Origin: DASYPP01 sp036006525
GTDB lineage: Bacteria > Gemmatimonadota > Gemmatimonadetes > Gemmatimonadales > GWC2-71-9
Length of the DNA: 64,000 bases
Reading direction: 5' to 3'
Assembly: GCA_036006525.1 (NCBI GenBank)
Contig: DASYPP010000033.1
Span: 15,617 to 79,616 of the forward strand
Shown one piece after another: positions 42,734 through 51,624 of this stretch. Position 1 is the stretch's first letter. Each line of letters opens with the position of its first letter. A program made the position numbers and the translations under genes. Under the pieces are notes generated by a model. That model made no database searches, was not told the origin of the DNA, and was given only the letters and a program-made list of their open reading frames with translations.

Positions 42734-44098
42734 ATGACATCAGCCGAAAAACCCGCCCGCCCGTCTCTGCTTGAACGACTCGCTCTCCACCGCCCCGAGT
42801 TGCGCGCCTGGGCGATGTACGACTGGGCCAACTCGGCATTCATGGTCGTCATCATCACAGCGATCTTCCCCATCTATTTTTCCAAGGTCGCCGGGGCCGG
42901 ACTGGCGCCCAATGTGGCCACCTCCCGGTTCACGGCGGCCACCACCATCGGCCTCACCATCATTGCGGTGTTGTCCCCCCTGCTCGGCGCCATCGCCGAC
43001 TACGCCGCGGCCAAGAAGAAGATGCTCGCCGGGTTCCTGCTGCTGGGAGTCGCTTCGGTGGGCATGATGTTCTTTATTCAGCGGGGGGACTGGCTGCTCG
43101 CCGCGGTGCTGTTCATTCTGTCCAATATCGGGGCCAACGGCAGTTTCGTCTTCTACGACGCCCTGCTGCCCCATATCGCACAGCCCGACGAAGTGAACCG
43201 GGTGTCCACCGCAGGCTATGCGCTGGGATACCTGGGCAGCGGGATGCTGCTCGCGCTCAACCTGGCGTGGATCCAGAAGCCGGAATGGTTCGGTCTCCCC
43301 CACGGAGCCGGCATCTCGCCGTCCGATGCCACGCTTCCCACCCGGCTGGCGTTTCTCTCGGTCGCCATCTGGTGGCTGCTTTTTTCGATCCCCCTGTTCC
43401 GTAAAGTTCCGGAGCCCCCGGCGACGATCGACCCGGGCGGATCGCGCGGCGAGCATCCGGTCCGGGCCGCGGTACGGCACCTGGCGGAAACGTTCCGCAA
43501 ACTCCGGGAATTCCGCCATGCCTTCATCCTGCTGCTGGCCTTTCTCATCTACAACGATGGGATCGGGACCATCATCCGGATGGCCACGATCTATGGCACC
43601 GAGGTCGGAATTGGCCAGGGGTCCCTGATCCTGTCGATCCTGCTGGTGCAGTTCATCGGAGTGCCTTTCGCGTTTCTCTTCGGCATGCTGGCCGACCGGA
43701 TCAGCGCCAAGCGGGCGATCTTTCTCGGACTCCTGGTGTACGCCGGCATCAGCGTGTTGGGCTATTACATGAAGACGGCTACCCACTTCCTGATCCTGGC
43801 CCTGCTGGTGGGCATGGTCCAGGGCGGGACCCAGGCGTTATCCCGCTCGCTCTTCGCCACGATGATTCCCAAGCAGCAGTCCGGAGAATTCTTCGGCTTT
43901 TTCGGGGTGTTTGAAAAGTTCGCCGGGATCATCGGCCCCGCCACGATCTGGCTGGTGATCAGGCTGACCGGTTCCACCCGGCTGTCCATCCTGTCCGTGA
44001 TCATCTTTTTCATCATCGGGGCCTGGCTGCTGCTCAAAGTGGACGTCGAGGCCGGTAGGCGACAGGCCCGGGCGGCGGAGGCGGCGCTTCCGACCTGA
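42734..44098 (+). CDS. UMF1-family MFS transporter
   Basis: 454 aa with 12 predicted transmembrane helices. The family signature A-W-A-M-Y-D-W-A-N-S-A-F lies at about 26-37. The loop after TM6 is long and hydrophilic. UMF1 proteins are Atg22-like permeases with undetermined substrate. It is followed after 2 bp by the YjbQ gene, so the two are likely co-transcribed. Confidence 0.92.
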   Translation: MTSAEKPARPSLLERLALHRPELRAWAMYDWANSAFMVVIITAIFPIYFSKVAGAGLAPNVATSRFTAATTIGLTIIAVLSPLLGAIADYAAAKKKMLAGFLLLGVASVGMMFFIQRGDWLLAAVLFILSNIGANGSFVFYDALLPHIAQPDEVNRVSTAGYALGYLGSGMLLALNLAWIQKPEWFGLPHGAGISPSDATLPTRLAFLSVAIWWLLFSIPLFRKVPEPPATIDPGGSRGEHPVRAAVRHLAETFRKLREFRHAFILLLAFLIYNDGIGTIIRMATIYGTEVGIGQGSLILSILLVQFIGVPFAFLFGMLADRISAKRAIFLGLLVYAGISVLGYYMKTATHFLILALLVGMVQGGTQALSRSLFATMIPKQQSGEFFGFFGVFEKFAGIIGPATIWLVIRLTGSTRLSILSVIIFFIIGAWLLLKVDVEAGRRQARAAEAALPT

Positions 44099-44100
44099 CC

Positions 44101-44523
44101 ATGGCGAGTCATACTCACTACCTCTGGTTCGAGACCAGGAAGCGCCAGGAAATCATCGACATCACCGACCAGGTGGCGGAGCAGGTCACCCGGAGCGGGA
44201 TCCAGGAAGGCATGGTCCTGGTGTCGGCCATGCACATCAGCGCTTCGGTGTTCGTCAACGATCACGAGTCGGGCCTGTGGCATGACATCCTGCACTGGCT
44301 GGAACACAGCATCGCGCCGTGGGACCCGGAGCGGTACCGGCACAACGACACCGGGGAAGACAACGCGGCCGCCCACTTGCGCAGTCTCACCGTCGGGCAC
44401 GAGGTGATCGTGCCGATCACGGCGGGCCAGCTGGATTTCGGGCCCTGGCAGCGGGTGTTCTACGGGGAATGGGACGGGCAGCGGAAGAAACGGGTGGTGA
44501 TCAAAGTGATCGGTGAGAAGTGA
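44101..44523 (+). CDS. YjbQ-like protein (UPF0047)
   Basis: 140 aa, a typical length. Conserved His and Asp/Glu sit in A-M-H-I-S-A-S-V-F-V-N-D and H-N-D-T-G-E-D-N-A-A-A-H-L. The C-terminal segment G-P-W-Q-R-V-F-Y-G-E-W-D-G is the family hallmark. Some members act as thiamine-phosphate synthase in vitro; a true role is not settled. The stop codon forms the start of a GTGAC-type repeat. Confidence 0.93.
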   Translation: MASHTHYLWFETRKRQEIIDITDQVAEQVTRSGIQEGMVLVSAMHISASVFVNDHESGLWHDILHWLEHSIAPWDPERYRHNDTGEDNAAAHLRSLTVGHEVIVPITAGQLDFGPWQRVFYGEWDGQRKKRVVIKVIGEK

Positions 44524-44563
44524 CAAGTGACCGGTGACAGGTGACACGTAACAAGTAACGAGG
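44519..44563. repeat. Single-arm tandem repeat, unit (A/G)GTGACA
   Basis: AAGTGACAAGTGACCGGTGACAGG-like units, about six copies drifting to GTAACAAGTAAC. It starts with the yjbQ stop TGA, which is part of the first unit, and ends in GAGGAG, the ribosome site of msrA. No complementary arm. Confidence 0.85.
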
Positions 44564-44568
44564 AGCTT

Positions 44569-45105
44569 ATGGCAGAACAGGCGACGCTGGCCGGGGGATG
44601 TTTTTGGTGTTTGGAAGCAGTCTACCTGAACGTCCGTGGAGTAGAAAAGGTCGAATCGGGGTACGCCGGCGGCGAAGTCGCCAACCCGACCTACGAGGCG
44701 GTTTGCACCGGGCGCACCGGCCACGCCGAGGTGGTCCAGGTGACCTACGATCCCCAGGCCATCAGCTTCCGCGAGCTCCTGGAGATCTTCTTCACCATTC
44801 ACGACCCCACCACCCTGAACCGCCAGGGCGCCGACAGCGGTACCCAGTACCGTTCGGCGATCTTCTATCACTCGGCGGCCCAGAAAGCCGAGGCCGAGGA
44901 GATGATCGCGACCCTGGAGCGGGAGAAAGTCTACGATTCGGCGATCGTCACCCAGGTCGTCCCGCTGGAGAAGTTCTATCCGGCCGAGGAGTACCACCGG
45001 GACTATTACCAGCGGAACCCCAACCAGGGGTATTGCCGGGCCGTCATCGCGCCCAAGGTGAGCAAGCTGCGCAAGCAGTGGGAGGACAAGCTGGTTTCGC
45101 GCTGA
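44569..45105 (+). CDS. msrA: Peptide methionine-S-sulfoxide reductase A
   Basis: 178 aa. G-G-C-F-W-C (catalytic Cys11, Cys14) is at the N-terminus, with G-Y-A-G-G and T-G-H-A-E-V-V-Q in the middle. The resolving Cys is probably the one in Q-G-Y-C-R-A near residue 160. Reduces S-methionine sulfoxide in oxidised proteins. No msrB is nearby. Ribosome site GAGGAG 5 nt before ATG. Confidence 0.97.
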   Translation: MAEQATLAGGCFWCLEAVYLNVRGVEKVESGYAGGEVANPTYEAVCTGRTGHAEVVQVTYDPQAISFRELLEIFFTIHDPTTLNRQGADSGTQYRSAIFYHSAAQKAEAEEMIATLEREKVYDSAIVTQVVPLEKFYPAEEYHRDYYQRNPNQGYCRAVIAPKVSKLRKQWEDKLVSR

Positions 45106-45198
45106 GCCGGTGTGGGCTACCTCACGGCTGAAAAAGGCCGACAGGTGAAGGTTGGGAAACGGCCGGAGCGATGAACCTGCAGCGACCAGGAGTGATCC

Positions 45199-46044
45199 AT
45201 GCGGTGGACCCGGGGCGGAGACAGCAGCAACGTAGAAGACCGGCGGGGCATGGGATCCCGCTTCGGCGGCGGCATGCGCCTCGGCCTGGGCGGCACCGTG
45301 GTGCTCCTCATCCTGAGCGTGATCTTCAAGAAGGATTTCAGCTCCATGCTGGGCGGAGGCGACCCCAGCAGCGCCGCGACCGAGCCGGGCACTCCCTACC
45401 AGGAGACCGCGACCGAGAAGGACCGGCGCGAGTTCATCACCTTCGTGTTCAACGAGGCCCAGACCGTGTGGCAGCAGACCCTCAGCCAGAAAGGCGAGCA
45501 GTACCGCGACGCCAAGCTGGTGCTGTTCACCGACGCCACGGACTCCGGCTGCGGCGCCGCGCAGAGCGCCAGCGGCCCCTTCTACTGCCCGGAAGACGAG
45601 CGGGTGTACATCGACCTCGGTTTTTATGACGAGCTGCAGCAGCGCTTCGGAGCCGCTGGTGACTTCGCCCAGGCTTACGTCATCGCCCACGAAGTCGGCC
45701 ACCACGTCCAGCACCTGCTCGGCATCGATGACCAGGTCCGGACCGCGCAGCAGCGAAACCCGGACAACGCCAACGAATGGTCGGTGCGGCTCGAGCTCCA
45801 GGCTGACTGTTTCGCCGGGGTCTGGGGGCATGCCGAGGAGCAACAGAACCGGCTGGAAACGGGAGACGTGGAAGAGGCATTGAACGCGGCGGCGGCGATC
45901 GGCGACGACCGGATTCAGCGGATGTCGGGCCAATCGGTGTCGCCCGAGTCGTTCACCCACGGGTCGTCAGCGCAGCGGGTGGAGTGGTTTCGCAGAGGGA
46001 TGCAGGACGCGAGGATCGAGAGTTGTAATACGTTTGAGGGGTGA
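45199..46044 (+). CDS. Neutral zinc metallopeptidase, YpfJ-like
   Basis: 281 aa. An N-terminal cytoplasmic Gly/Arg stretch leads into one transmembrane helix (about 28-43). The catalytic domain has A-H-E-V-G-H-H-V-Q (zinc motif, about 154-162) and L-E-L-Q-A-D-C-F-A-G with the third ligand. Four Cys in C-G-A-A and Y-C-P-E-D-E may form disulfides. Member of the YpfJ/zinicin-like group anchored to the inner membrane with the peptidase domain outside. Confidence 0.92.
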   Translation: MRWTRGGDSSNVEDRRGMGSRFGGGMRLGLGGTVVLLILSVIFKKDFSSMLGGGDPSSAATEPGTPYQETATEKDRREFITFVFNEAQTVWQQTLSQKGEQYRDAKLVLFTDATDSGCGAAQSASGPFYCPEDERVYIDLGFYDELQQRFGAAGDFAQAYVIAHEVGHHVQHLLGIDDQVRTAQQRNPDNANEWSVRLELQADCFAGVWGHAEEQQNRLETGDVEEALNAAAAIGDDRIQRMSGQSVSPESFTHGSSAQRVEWFRRGMQDARIESCNTFEG

Positions 46045-46082
46045 CGGGCACGGAGGGGACGGGCACGGAGGCCCGTCCTACC
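46044..46082. repeat. Short repeat and hairpin after the YpfJ-like gene
   Basis: ACGGGCACGGAGG occurs twice, then GCCCGTC closes a GACGGGC-ACGGAG-GCCCGTC hairpin. It starts on the last base of the stop codon. Shares the word GCCCGTCCTACC with the hairpin at 32509-32534. Confidence 0.65.
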
Positions 46083-46177
46083 ATGCAAAAACAACACGGG
46101 GCACGTCAGCAGGGCCGTTGTGGTAAGGACGCGGACGCGCCCTTCTTCTGCTGACATACCGCCGTGTCGTCTTCTAC

Positions 46178-47182
46178 CTACGGCTGCGAAACCGGGACGC
46201 TTCCTCCCTCAAAGACCTGGCTGGCAAGCGCGAATCCTCGATCGTTGGTCACCGGGGCGATCACCTGCCGAATCGAGCCGGGGAACGGCTTCGGGGCCGC
46301 GTGGGCGCCGAACGGATCGGTATACCAAACTGTCGGCCCGCCGACATTGTAGATGCCGGTCTGGTTGAAATAGACGCGCCGACGCTCCCTTAAGGTGGGG
46401 AACGCCTCACATCCGCCGCTGTGTGCCCCGTCACCACCTGTAACATCCTGGCCGCAGAGGTCCATCAGCATCTGGCTAGCGCTCTGGGGGTCGGCATCAA
46501 CCACCCTGACCGGCGTCACCAGCCCGAATCGCGGGTCGAAGAATGCCAGGCGGGCCCCGTCTCCCGTCGCGATCGTCGCCGGCTGGTCCGCGCGCACCAG
46601 GGTGGTGGCGTGGATCTCGGTCCCATCGTCGCACCTCACGTGGTACACCAGTTCGGTGGGGTTGCCGGTTGAAGGATCTCCGGGAACCGCCTGGTGAAAC
46701 TTGACCAGGAAATCACAGCGAACCCCGATGTCCTCCCGCTGCCCGGCCACCTCCTGCTGCAGCATCACCCCGTTCTGCCACTCGACTTTCTGCGCCGCGT
46801 GGTCCTCCGGCAGGGCACGGCCCGAGTCCCAGATGCTGAGCGCCTCGCCGGCCACGCCGAAGGGCACCTCACCTATGGCTTGGTAGAGGGCCGAGCCGCG
46901 GGGGTCTCGGCCGTGCTCGTGGCCGTAGCTGCAGCCTTTCACCGGATCCACGGCGGGATGCCAGGTGGGATAGAGCTTGCCATCGGGTCCGGCGACGACG
47001 TAGCGATCGTGATCGGCCCTGCTGCAGGTGGCATAACCGGCCGGAGACCAGAGGCTCATGGCGCGGCTCCTCGCGCCCAGGGAATTGTCGGCGATGCCGC
47101 CACCATCACAGCTGGTGACGAGCAAGGCGGAGGCGACCAAAGCGCCAGACACAGCGAAAGTTCCCAGTCTCAGCATAGCCAT
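46178..47182 (-). CDS. Lipoprotein of unknown function
   Basis: 334 aa from the ATG at 47182 (the ATG at 47176 is equally possible). A lipoprotein signal ends in A-L-L-V-T-S-C. The mature protein has 7-8 cysteines and several Trp/Tyr; a segment Y-P-T-W-H-P-A-V-D-P-V-K-G-C-S-Y-G-H-E-H-G resembles an extracellular ligand- or metal-binding loop rich in His and Cys. I do not recognise the family. It is probably transcribed alone from the AT-rich region upstream. Confidence 0.75.
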   Translation of the reverse strand: MAMLRLGTFAVSGALVASALLVTSCDGGGIADNSLGARSRAMSLWSPAGYATCSRADHDRYVVAGPDGKLYPTWHPAVDPVKGCSYGHEHGRDPRGSALYQAIGEVPFGVAGEALSIWDSGRALPEDHAAQKVEWQNGVMLQQEVAGQREDIGVRCDFLVKFHQAVPGDPSTGNPTELVYHVRCDDGTEIHATTLVRADQPATIATGDGARLAFFDPRFGLVTPVRVVDADPQSASQMLMDLCGQDVTGGDGAHSGGCEAFPTLRERRRVYFNQTGIYNVGGPTVWYTDPFGAHAAPKPFPGSIRQVIAPVTNDRGFALASQVFEGGSVPVSQP

Positions 47183-47253
47183 CTCAGTCACGAGGAATCG
47201 GGCTGCCGGGTTATATGAGGGGAGGTGTCGCAAACTGGGGGTCGGGTGGCTGT

Positions 47254-47346
47254 CGCGCAATATCAATTAATTACACAGCCAGACGAAAATTACGAAGTTT
47301 GACATATAACTGGCTTCGAGACAGGGCATTACACAGGCGCAATATA
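47254..47346. other. AT-rich intergenic island with paired short repeats
   Basis: Clearly lower GC than its surroundings. GCGCAATAT (about 47255 and 47337) and ATTACACAG (47270 and 47328) each occur twice in mirror order. The promoter of the lipoprotein gene should lie here (minus strand). I cannot assign -35/-10 boxes with confidence. Confidence 0.5.
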
Positions 47347-47368
47347 TGGCAGTTACGTCAGAAATTCG

Positions 47369-48553
47369 TTATTCGACAGGTCGAATATCGCTGGCGGACG
47401 GCCGCGGACGGCCGGAGCCCGGCGTGCCCACGACCTTGTTGCGGCCTTCCTGTTTGGCCTGGAACAGCCGCCGGTCGGCGAGGTCGAGCAGGTCGTCCTC
47501 TTCCAGGCCATCCTCCGGCAGGCAGGCCACACCGGCGCTGATAGTCAGCCGGGCCTGGACCCCGCGCTTGGGAATGTCGATGACCTGGCTGGCCACTTCC
47601 AGGCGCATCGCTTCGATCTTGTCCACGGCCACCCCGAGCGGAGTCATCGGCAGAATGACCACGAACTCCTCGCCGCCATAGCGCGCGATCACGTCGCTCT
47701 GACGGAGCGAGCCCCGGATGGTGCTGGCCAGGACCTGGAGCGCGGCGTCCCCGGCCGCGTGCCCCATGGTGTCGTTGAACCGTTTGAAGTGGTCCACGTC
47801 GATCATCGCGACCGACATCGGGTGATTGTAGCGGCGGGCCCGGCTCACCTCGGACGTCATTCGCTCGTCGAAATAGCCCCGGTTCATCAGCCCGGTGAGC
47901 CGGTCGCTGGTGGACAGCCGGCGCAGCCGCTGGGCCCGCAGCACCACGGCGGTGCTCAGGATCGATGCGGCGAACAGGATGACGAGGCGGGAGACCTGGG
48001 AACCCCAGTCGAACATGCCGTAGCGGAAGGGCGCGAACATGTCATTGTTCAGGTCCCAGTGGGACTGGGCGTACCAGACGATCGCCCCGTACTGGATCAG
48101 GGTCAGCAGTCCGGCCACCAGGCAGATGCGGACGTCGTAACGCAGACAGCTCGCGGCGATGGCGAGGAAGTAGACCTCGAAGACCACCCGGCTGTTGACG
48201 GCGGTGTGGGGCAGGTCCACGACCAGGAACATCGCCAGCGCGCCACTCACCATGCTCACGTCGAGGATGCTGGTCAGCATCCCGAGCCAGGGCCGGTAGA
48301 ATCCCTGGCGCACCAGCAGGTAGACCGAGATGGCGAGGAGAAAGGCGGCGAGCGCGGTGCCGAGGCCGATCAGAGTCTCGATCGAAGTGTTGCTGGGGAC
48401 GGCGAACAGCGGAATGAGCACCAGCAGGGCGGTGAGGAGCAAGCGGATCCGGGCGACCAGGATCTCGCCCTCGGCGCCCGCATCCAGCATCAGCGGATCC
48501 GGCGGACGCAGGATGCGCTGGACGCTGATGGTGCCCGACGGTCGCCTGGTCAC
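47369..48553 (-). CDS. Membrane-bound GGDEF diguanylate cyclase
   Basis: 394 aa, GTG start. Six transmembrane helices (about 33-220) form the sensor part, with no recognised MASE name. The C-terminal GGDEF domain has the active motif R-Y-G-G-E-E-F and the product-inhibition site R-Q-S-D four residues earlier. It should make c-di-GMP, opposing the HD-GYP protein at 6348-7442. Its start overlaps the ETF-QO stop (GTGA), so the pair is coupled. The last codons form a palindrome ATTCGACCTGTCGAAT next to the stop. Confidence 0.93.
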   Translation of the reverse strand: MTRRPSGTISVQRILRPPDPLMLDAGAEGEILVARIRLLLTALLVLIPLFAVPSNTSIETLIGLGTALAAFLLAISVYLLVRQGFYRPWLGMLTSILDVSMVSGALAMFLVVDLPHTAVNSRVVFEVYFLAIAASCLRYDVRICLVAGLLTLIQYGAIVWYAQSHWDLNNDMFAPFRYGMFDWGSQVSRLVILFAASILSTAVVLRAQRLRRLSTSDRLTGLMNRGYFDERMTSEVSRARRYNHPMSVAMIDVDHFKRFNDTMGHAAGDAALQVLASTIRGSLRQSDVIARYGGEEFVVILPMTPLGVAVDKIEAMRLEVASQVIDIPKRGVQARLTISAGVACLPEDGLEEDDLLDLADRRLFQAKQEGRNKVVGTPGSGRPRPSASDIRPVE

Positions 48554-50211
48554 ATGGATCGGTATTTCGGCCCGCTGCCGCCTTCGCGCGGGGTCCAGCG
48601 CGGACCCAGCACGTCGGTGGCTTTGCAGTCCACGCAGTTGGGGGCGTTGATCCGGAGCTCGTCACCGACCCGCTCATAGACCCCCGCGGGACACACGTGG
48701 CTGTAGAACTCGGCGACGTCCCCGGTAATGTCTTTGCCGACCAGCAGGTGCACCGGGATGGAGTCGCGGGTCGCGTTGCCCGACTTGAACACCGCGTCGA
48801 CCTTGCTGAAGGTGAGTCTATTGTCGGGCACGAACGGCTCCGCGGGTGCGACGTCGCGCGGTTCCGCCGCGTCCTCCTCGGCCGCGATACGGCCGCCGAA
48901 CAGCCGGCCGCCGGTCACCGTCATCAGGCCGGCTTTCATTCCGCCGGCGTAGAACCCCGACTTGAACGCCAGCCGCATGTTCCGGGTCTTCTTGAGGTCG
49001 GCCATGACATAGCTACCCGCCAGCGCGCGGTCGTAGGCCGCGAGCCGCGCCGCTCCGGTGTCCCCTGCCTTGAGCGCGTCGAAGATCGCGCGCGCGGCGA
49101 ACATGCCGCTCTGCATCGCGTAGTGGATTCCCTTGAGCGAGGGCACGTCGACCAGCCCGACCGTGTCCCCCACCATGACAATGCCGTCGCCGGTGTTGCG
49201 ATCGGGAATGGCGTAGTAGCCGCCCTCGGGAATGGTCTTGGCGCCCCACTCGAGCATGTCGCCGCCCTCCAACAGCGGGCGAAAAAGCGGATGGGTCTTC
49301 ATCCGTTGCAGCAGCACGTGAATATCGAGATTGGCCTCCCGGTAATCCGTCCCCACCACGATCCCCAGCGCGATCTGGCTGGGTCCGCAGGGGTACGCGA
49401 AACTCCCGCCGAAGGCGTCACGCGGGAGCGGCCAGCCCAGCGTGTGGATGATCCGGTCCAGCGGCTTCGGGCTCTGCCACACTTCTTTCACGCCCAGCGC
49501 GAACATCTGAGGATTGGGCGATTTTACCCCTTGCCACTTGCGCCAGGCCTGGCCGAGAGCGCCCCGGGTGCCCTCGGAAAGCACAGTGACCTTCGCGCTC
49601 AGGTCCGTGGGCTCGGCATAGCCGGAACCGTGGCTGCCATCGCGCTCGAGGCCGGAGGGCGTGGTGCGGACGCCAATTACCCGATTGCCCTGGGCGAGCA
49701 GGGCGTCGGCGGGGAAGCCGGGAAAGATGTTGACGCCGAGGGCTTCGGCTTGCTCTCCCATCCAGCGGACGACTTCGCAGATGCTGGCGACGTAGTTCCC
49801 GTGGTTCTTCATGGTAGGGGGAACCGGGATCGCGATCGCCTTGGACGCAGTGAGCAGGTACACCGACTCGCCGGTGACCGGCTGGCGGAAGGGAAACTCG
49901 GCGTCTTTCAGGCCGGGGAAGAGTTCCCGCAGCGCTCGCGGGTTAACCACGGCGCCCGAGAGATTGTGCTCGCCCAGGCTGCCGGCTTTTTCCAGGACCC
50001 CGATCTGCACGTCGCCGAGCCCGCCACCCGCCTCCTGGTCGCGCTTGACCAGCCGGGCCAGCTCGATGGCGCCCGCCAGACCGGCCGGCCCGGCTCCGAC
50101 GAAGAGCACGTCCATTTCGATGGCTTCAGCGCCGGGCGGCTGCTGGAGAATCAGGCGATCGAGGGGGAGGTCGGGCTGGTGCCGGGAGGGGAGGATTTGG
50201 GGCACTGGCAT
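48550..50211 (-). CDS. Electron transfer flavoprotein-quinone oxidoreductase
   Basis: 553 aa from the ATG at 50211. FAD-binding M-D-V-L-F-V-G-A-G-P-A-G-L-A-G at about 33-47; G-S-L-G-E-H-N-L-S-G-A; and the C-terminal Fe-S domain C-P-A-G-V-Y-E...N-C-V-D-C-K-A-T-D. Canonical ETF-QO has N-C-x-x-C-x-x-C (four Cys in all for one 4Fe-4S cluster); here the last Cys is Thr, leaving three. It passes electrons from ETF to the quinone pool, here probably menaquinone. etfA and etfB are about 8 kb away. Confidence 0.93.
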   Translation of the reverse strand: MPVPQILPSRHQPDLPLDRLILQQPPGAEAIEMDVLFVGAGPAGLAGAIELARLVKRDQEAGGGLGDVQIGVLEKAGSLGEHNLSGAVVNPRALRELFPGLKDAEFPFRQPVTGESVYLLTASKAIAIPVPPTMKNHGNYVASICEVVRWMGEQAEALGVNIFPGFPADALLAQGNRVIGVRTTPSGLERDGSHGSGYAEPTDLSAKVTVLSEGTRGALGQAWRKWQGVKSPNPQMFALGVKEVWQSPKPLDRIIHTLGWPLPRDAFGGSFAYPCGPSQIALGIVVGTDYREANLDIHVLLQRMKTHPLFRPLLEGGDMLEWGAKTIPEGGYYAIPDRNTGDGIVMVGDTVGLVDVPSLKGIHYAMQSGMFAARAIFDALKAGDTGAARLAAYDRALAGSYVMADLKKTRNMRLAFKSGFYAGGMKAGLMTVTGGRLFGGRIAAEEDAAEPRDVAPAEPFVPDNRLTFSKVDAVFKSGNATRDSIPVHLLVGKDITGDVAEFYSHVCPAGVYERVGDELRINAPNCVDCKATDVLGPRWTPREGGSGPKYRSM

Positions 50212-50252
50212 GCGCCAATATAAGCCTTGACAAACCTCGTCCGGGATACCAC

Positions 50253-50264
50253 TGTATGGGTACA
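50253..50264. promoter_or_regulatory. Candidate operator of the GntR/ABC operon
   Basis: TGTA-TGGG-TACA, an inverted repeat in the 78-bp divergent gap, with a further TACAC copy at 50267-50272 and a TTGACA at 50227-50232. YtrA-type GntR repressors bind similar palindromes next to their own genes. Assignment is by position only. Confidence 0.4.
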
Positions 50265-50289
50265 CTAATACACTGGATACCTGCCACCG

Positions 50290-50670
50290 ATGTTCGACCA
50301 GATCGATCCCCGCAGCTCAACGCCGCTGTACGCCCAGATCGCCGAGCGATTGCGGGTGGCCATCGCGTCCGGTGAATTGAAGCCGGGTCAGCCGCTGCCC
50401 TCGGTGCGACAGCTGGCGGCTCGGCTCCGGGTAAACCCGGCGACGGCGGTCCAGGCCTATCGCGACCTGGAGACCGATGGGTTTGTTGAGTTGCGGCAGG
50501 GTGCGGGGACCTTCGTGCGAGAAGTATCACCCGAGCGGCGGGCGGAGGAACGGCGGAACCAGGCTCGACAGCTGGTCCGCGCCATGGTGGCCGAGGCGGG
50601 GAAACTGGGCATCAATCCGCGCGAGTTGCGCGCGGCGTTGGACCACGAACTGGGAGCCAGGACTCAATGA
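50290..50670 (+). CDS. GntR-family regulator, YtrA type
   Basis: 126 aa. The winged HTH (about 10-78) has P-L-Y-A-Q-I-A-E-R-L-R, G-E-L-K-P-G-Q-P-L-P-S-V-R-Q-L-A and N-P-A-T-A-V-Q-A-Y-R-D-L-E. The short C-terminal helical tail instead of a ligand domain marks the YtrA subfamily, which typically controls adjacent ABC transporter genes. Its stop overlaps the ATPase start (ATGA). Confidence 0.95.
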   Translation: MFDQIDPRSSTPLYAQIAERLRVAIASGELKPGQPLPSVRQLAARLRVNPATAVQAYRDLETDGFVELRQGAGTFVREVSPERRAEERRNQARQLVRAMVAEAGKLGINPRELRAALDHELGARTQ

Positions 50671-51599
50671 CGAACGCCATCGAGACAAAGGACCTCACCT
50701 ACCGACCCGGGAAATCGTTCCTGCTCGATCATCTCAATCTCCGGGTCCCCACGGGAGCGATCTACGGGTTCCTGGGACCCAACGGCGCCGGCAAGACCAC
50801 GACGATTCGATTGGTGCTTGGCCTGCTCAAGCCTGAGGCCGGAAGCATCGCGGTCCTGGGTAAACCGGTGCCTTCCAGGGTGCGCGAGGTCCTGGCACGC
50901 ACGGGATATGTGCCCGAACGCCCGCACCTGCACCTGAGCCTCACCGTGGAGGAATCGCGGCGCTTTCACCGCGCGTTCTATCCAGGCTGGGACGACCCCT
51001 GGGCGACCGAACAGTTGCGCCGGTTCGGTCTCGAACCCAACCGATTGCTCCGGCAACTCTCCAAGGGAGAGATGGGAAAGCTGATGATCACCCTGGCCCT
51101 GGCCCAGCGGCCCGAGCTCCTGGTGCTGGACGAGCCGACCGACGGTCTCGACCCGGTGGTCCGCCGCGAGCTGCTGAGCGCAATGCTCGAGTATGTCTCG
51201 GAACGGGGCGCGACGGTGTTCATCTCCAGCCACCTGGTCCATGAACTGGAGCGGGTCTGTGACTGGGTCGGCGTGCTCGATCGCGGCCGGCTGGTGAGTG
51301 AAATGCCGATGCAGGATTTCAAGAACGGGATCAAGCGACTGGTCTTCACCTCGCCACCGCACCTGGTTGACCAGACACCGTTCCAGATCCTGGCCCGAGA
51401 GACCCTCGACAGCGGCAGCGAGGTGTGGGTGGTGCGTGGCTGGCAGCCGGACATGGTGACCTGGGTGCTGCACCAGGAGGGCAGCCTCAGAGAAGTCCAG
51501 GATCTCGACCTGGAGGAAGCATTCGTGGAGCTGCTAAGCTCCGCGCGAGGCGGCGGCGCGCCGAATGTCGGGCGCCCAACAATGGCGGCGATGGCCTGA
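50667..51599 (+). CDS. ABC transporter ATP-binding protein
   Basis: 310 aa. Walker A G-P-N-G-A-G-K-T-T (37-45), Q-loop, signature Q-L-S-K-G-E-M (about 130-136, LSKGE replacing LSGGQ), Walker B L-L-V-L-D-E-P-T-D-G-L-D and the H-loop His. A ~80-residue C-terminal extension is present as in YtrB/antibiotic exporters. Coupled to the GntR gene (4-nt overlap); the permease gene follows 25 bp later. Confidence 0.95.
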   Translation: MTNAIETKDLTYRPGKSFLLDHLNLRVPTGAIYGFLGPNGAGKTTTIRLVLGLLKPEAGSIAVLGKPVPSRVREVLARTGYVPERPHLHLSLTVEESRRFHRAFYPGWDDPWATEQLRRFGLEPNRLLRQLSKGEMGKLMITLALAQRPELLVLDEPTDGLDPVVRRELLSAMLEYVSERGATVFISSHLVHELERVCDWVGVLDRGRLVSEMPMQDFKNGIKRLVFTSPPHLVDQTPFQILARETLDSGSEVWVVRGWQPDMVTWVLHQEGSLREVQDLDLEEAFVELLSSARGGGAPNVGRPTMAAMA

Positions 51600-51624
51600 T
51601 TATGGTCGATCAAGGAGAGAGATG

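Noticed and set aside
48697..50223. 508-aa open frame opposite the ETF-QO gene
   Set aside because: Antisense shadow; the minus strand encodes ETF-QO with clear FAD and Fe-S motifs.
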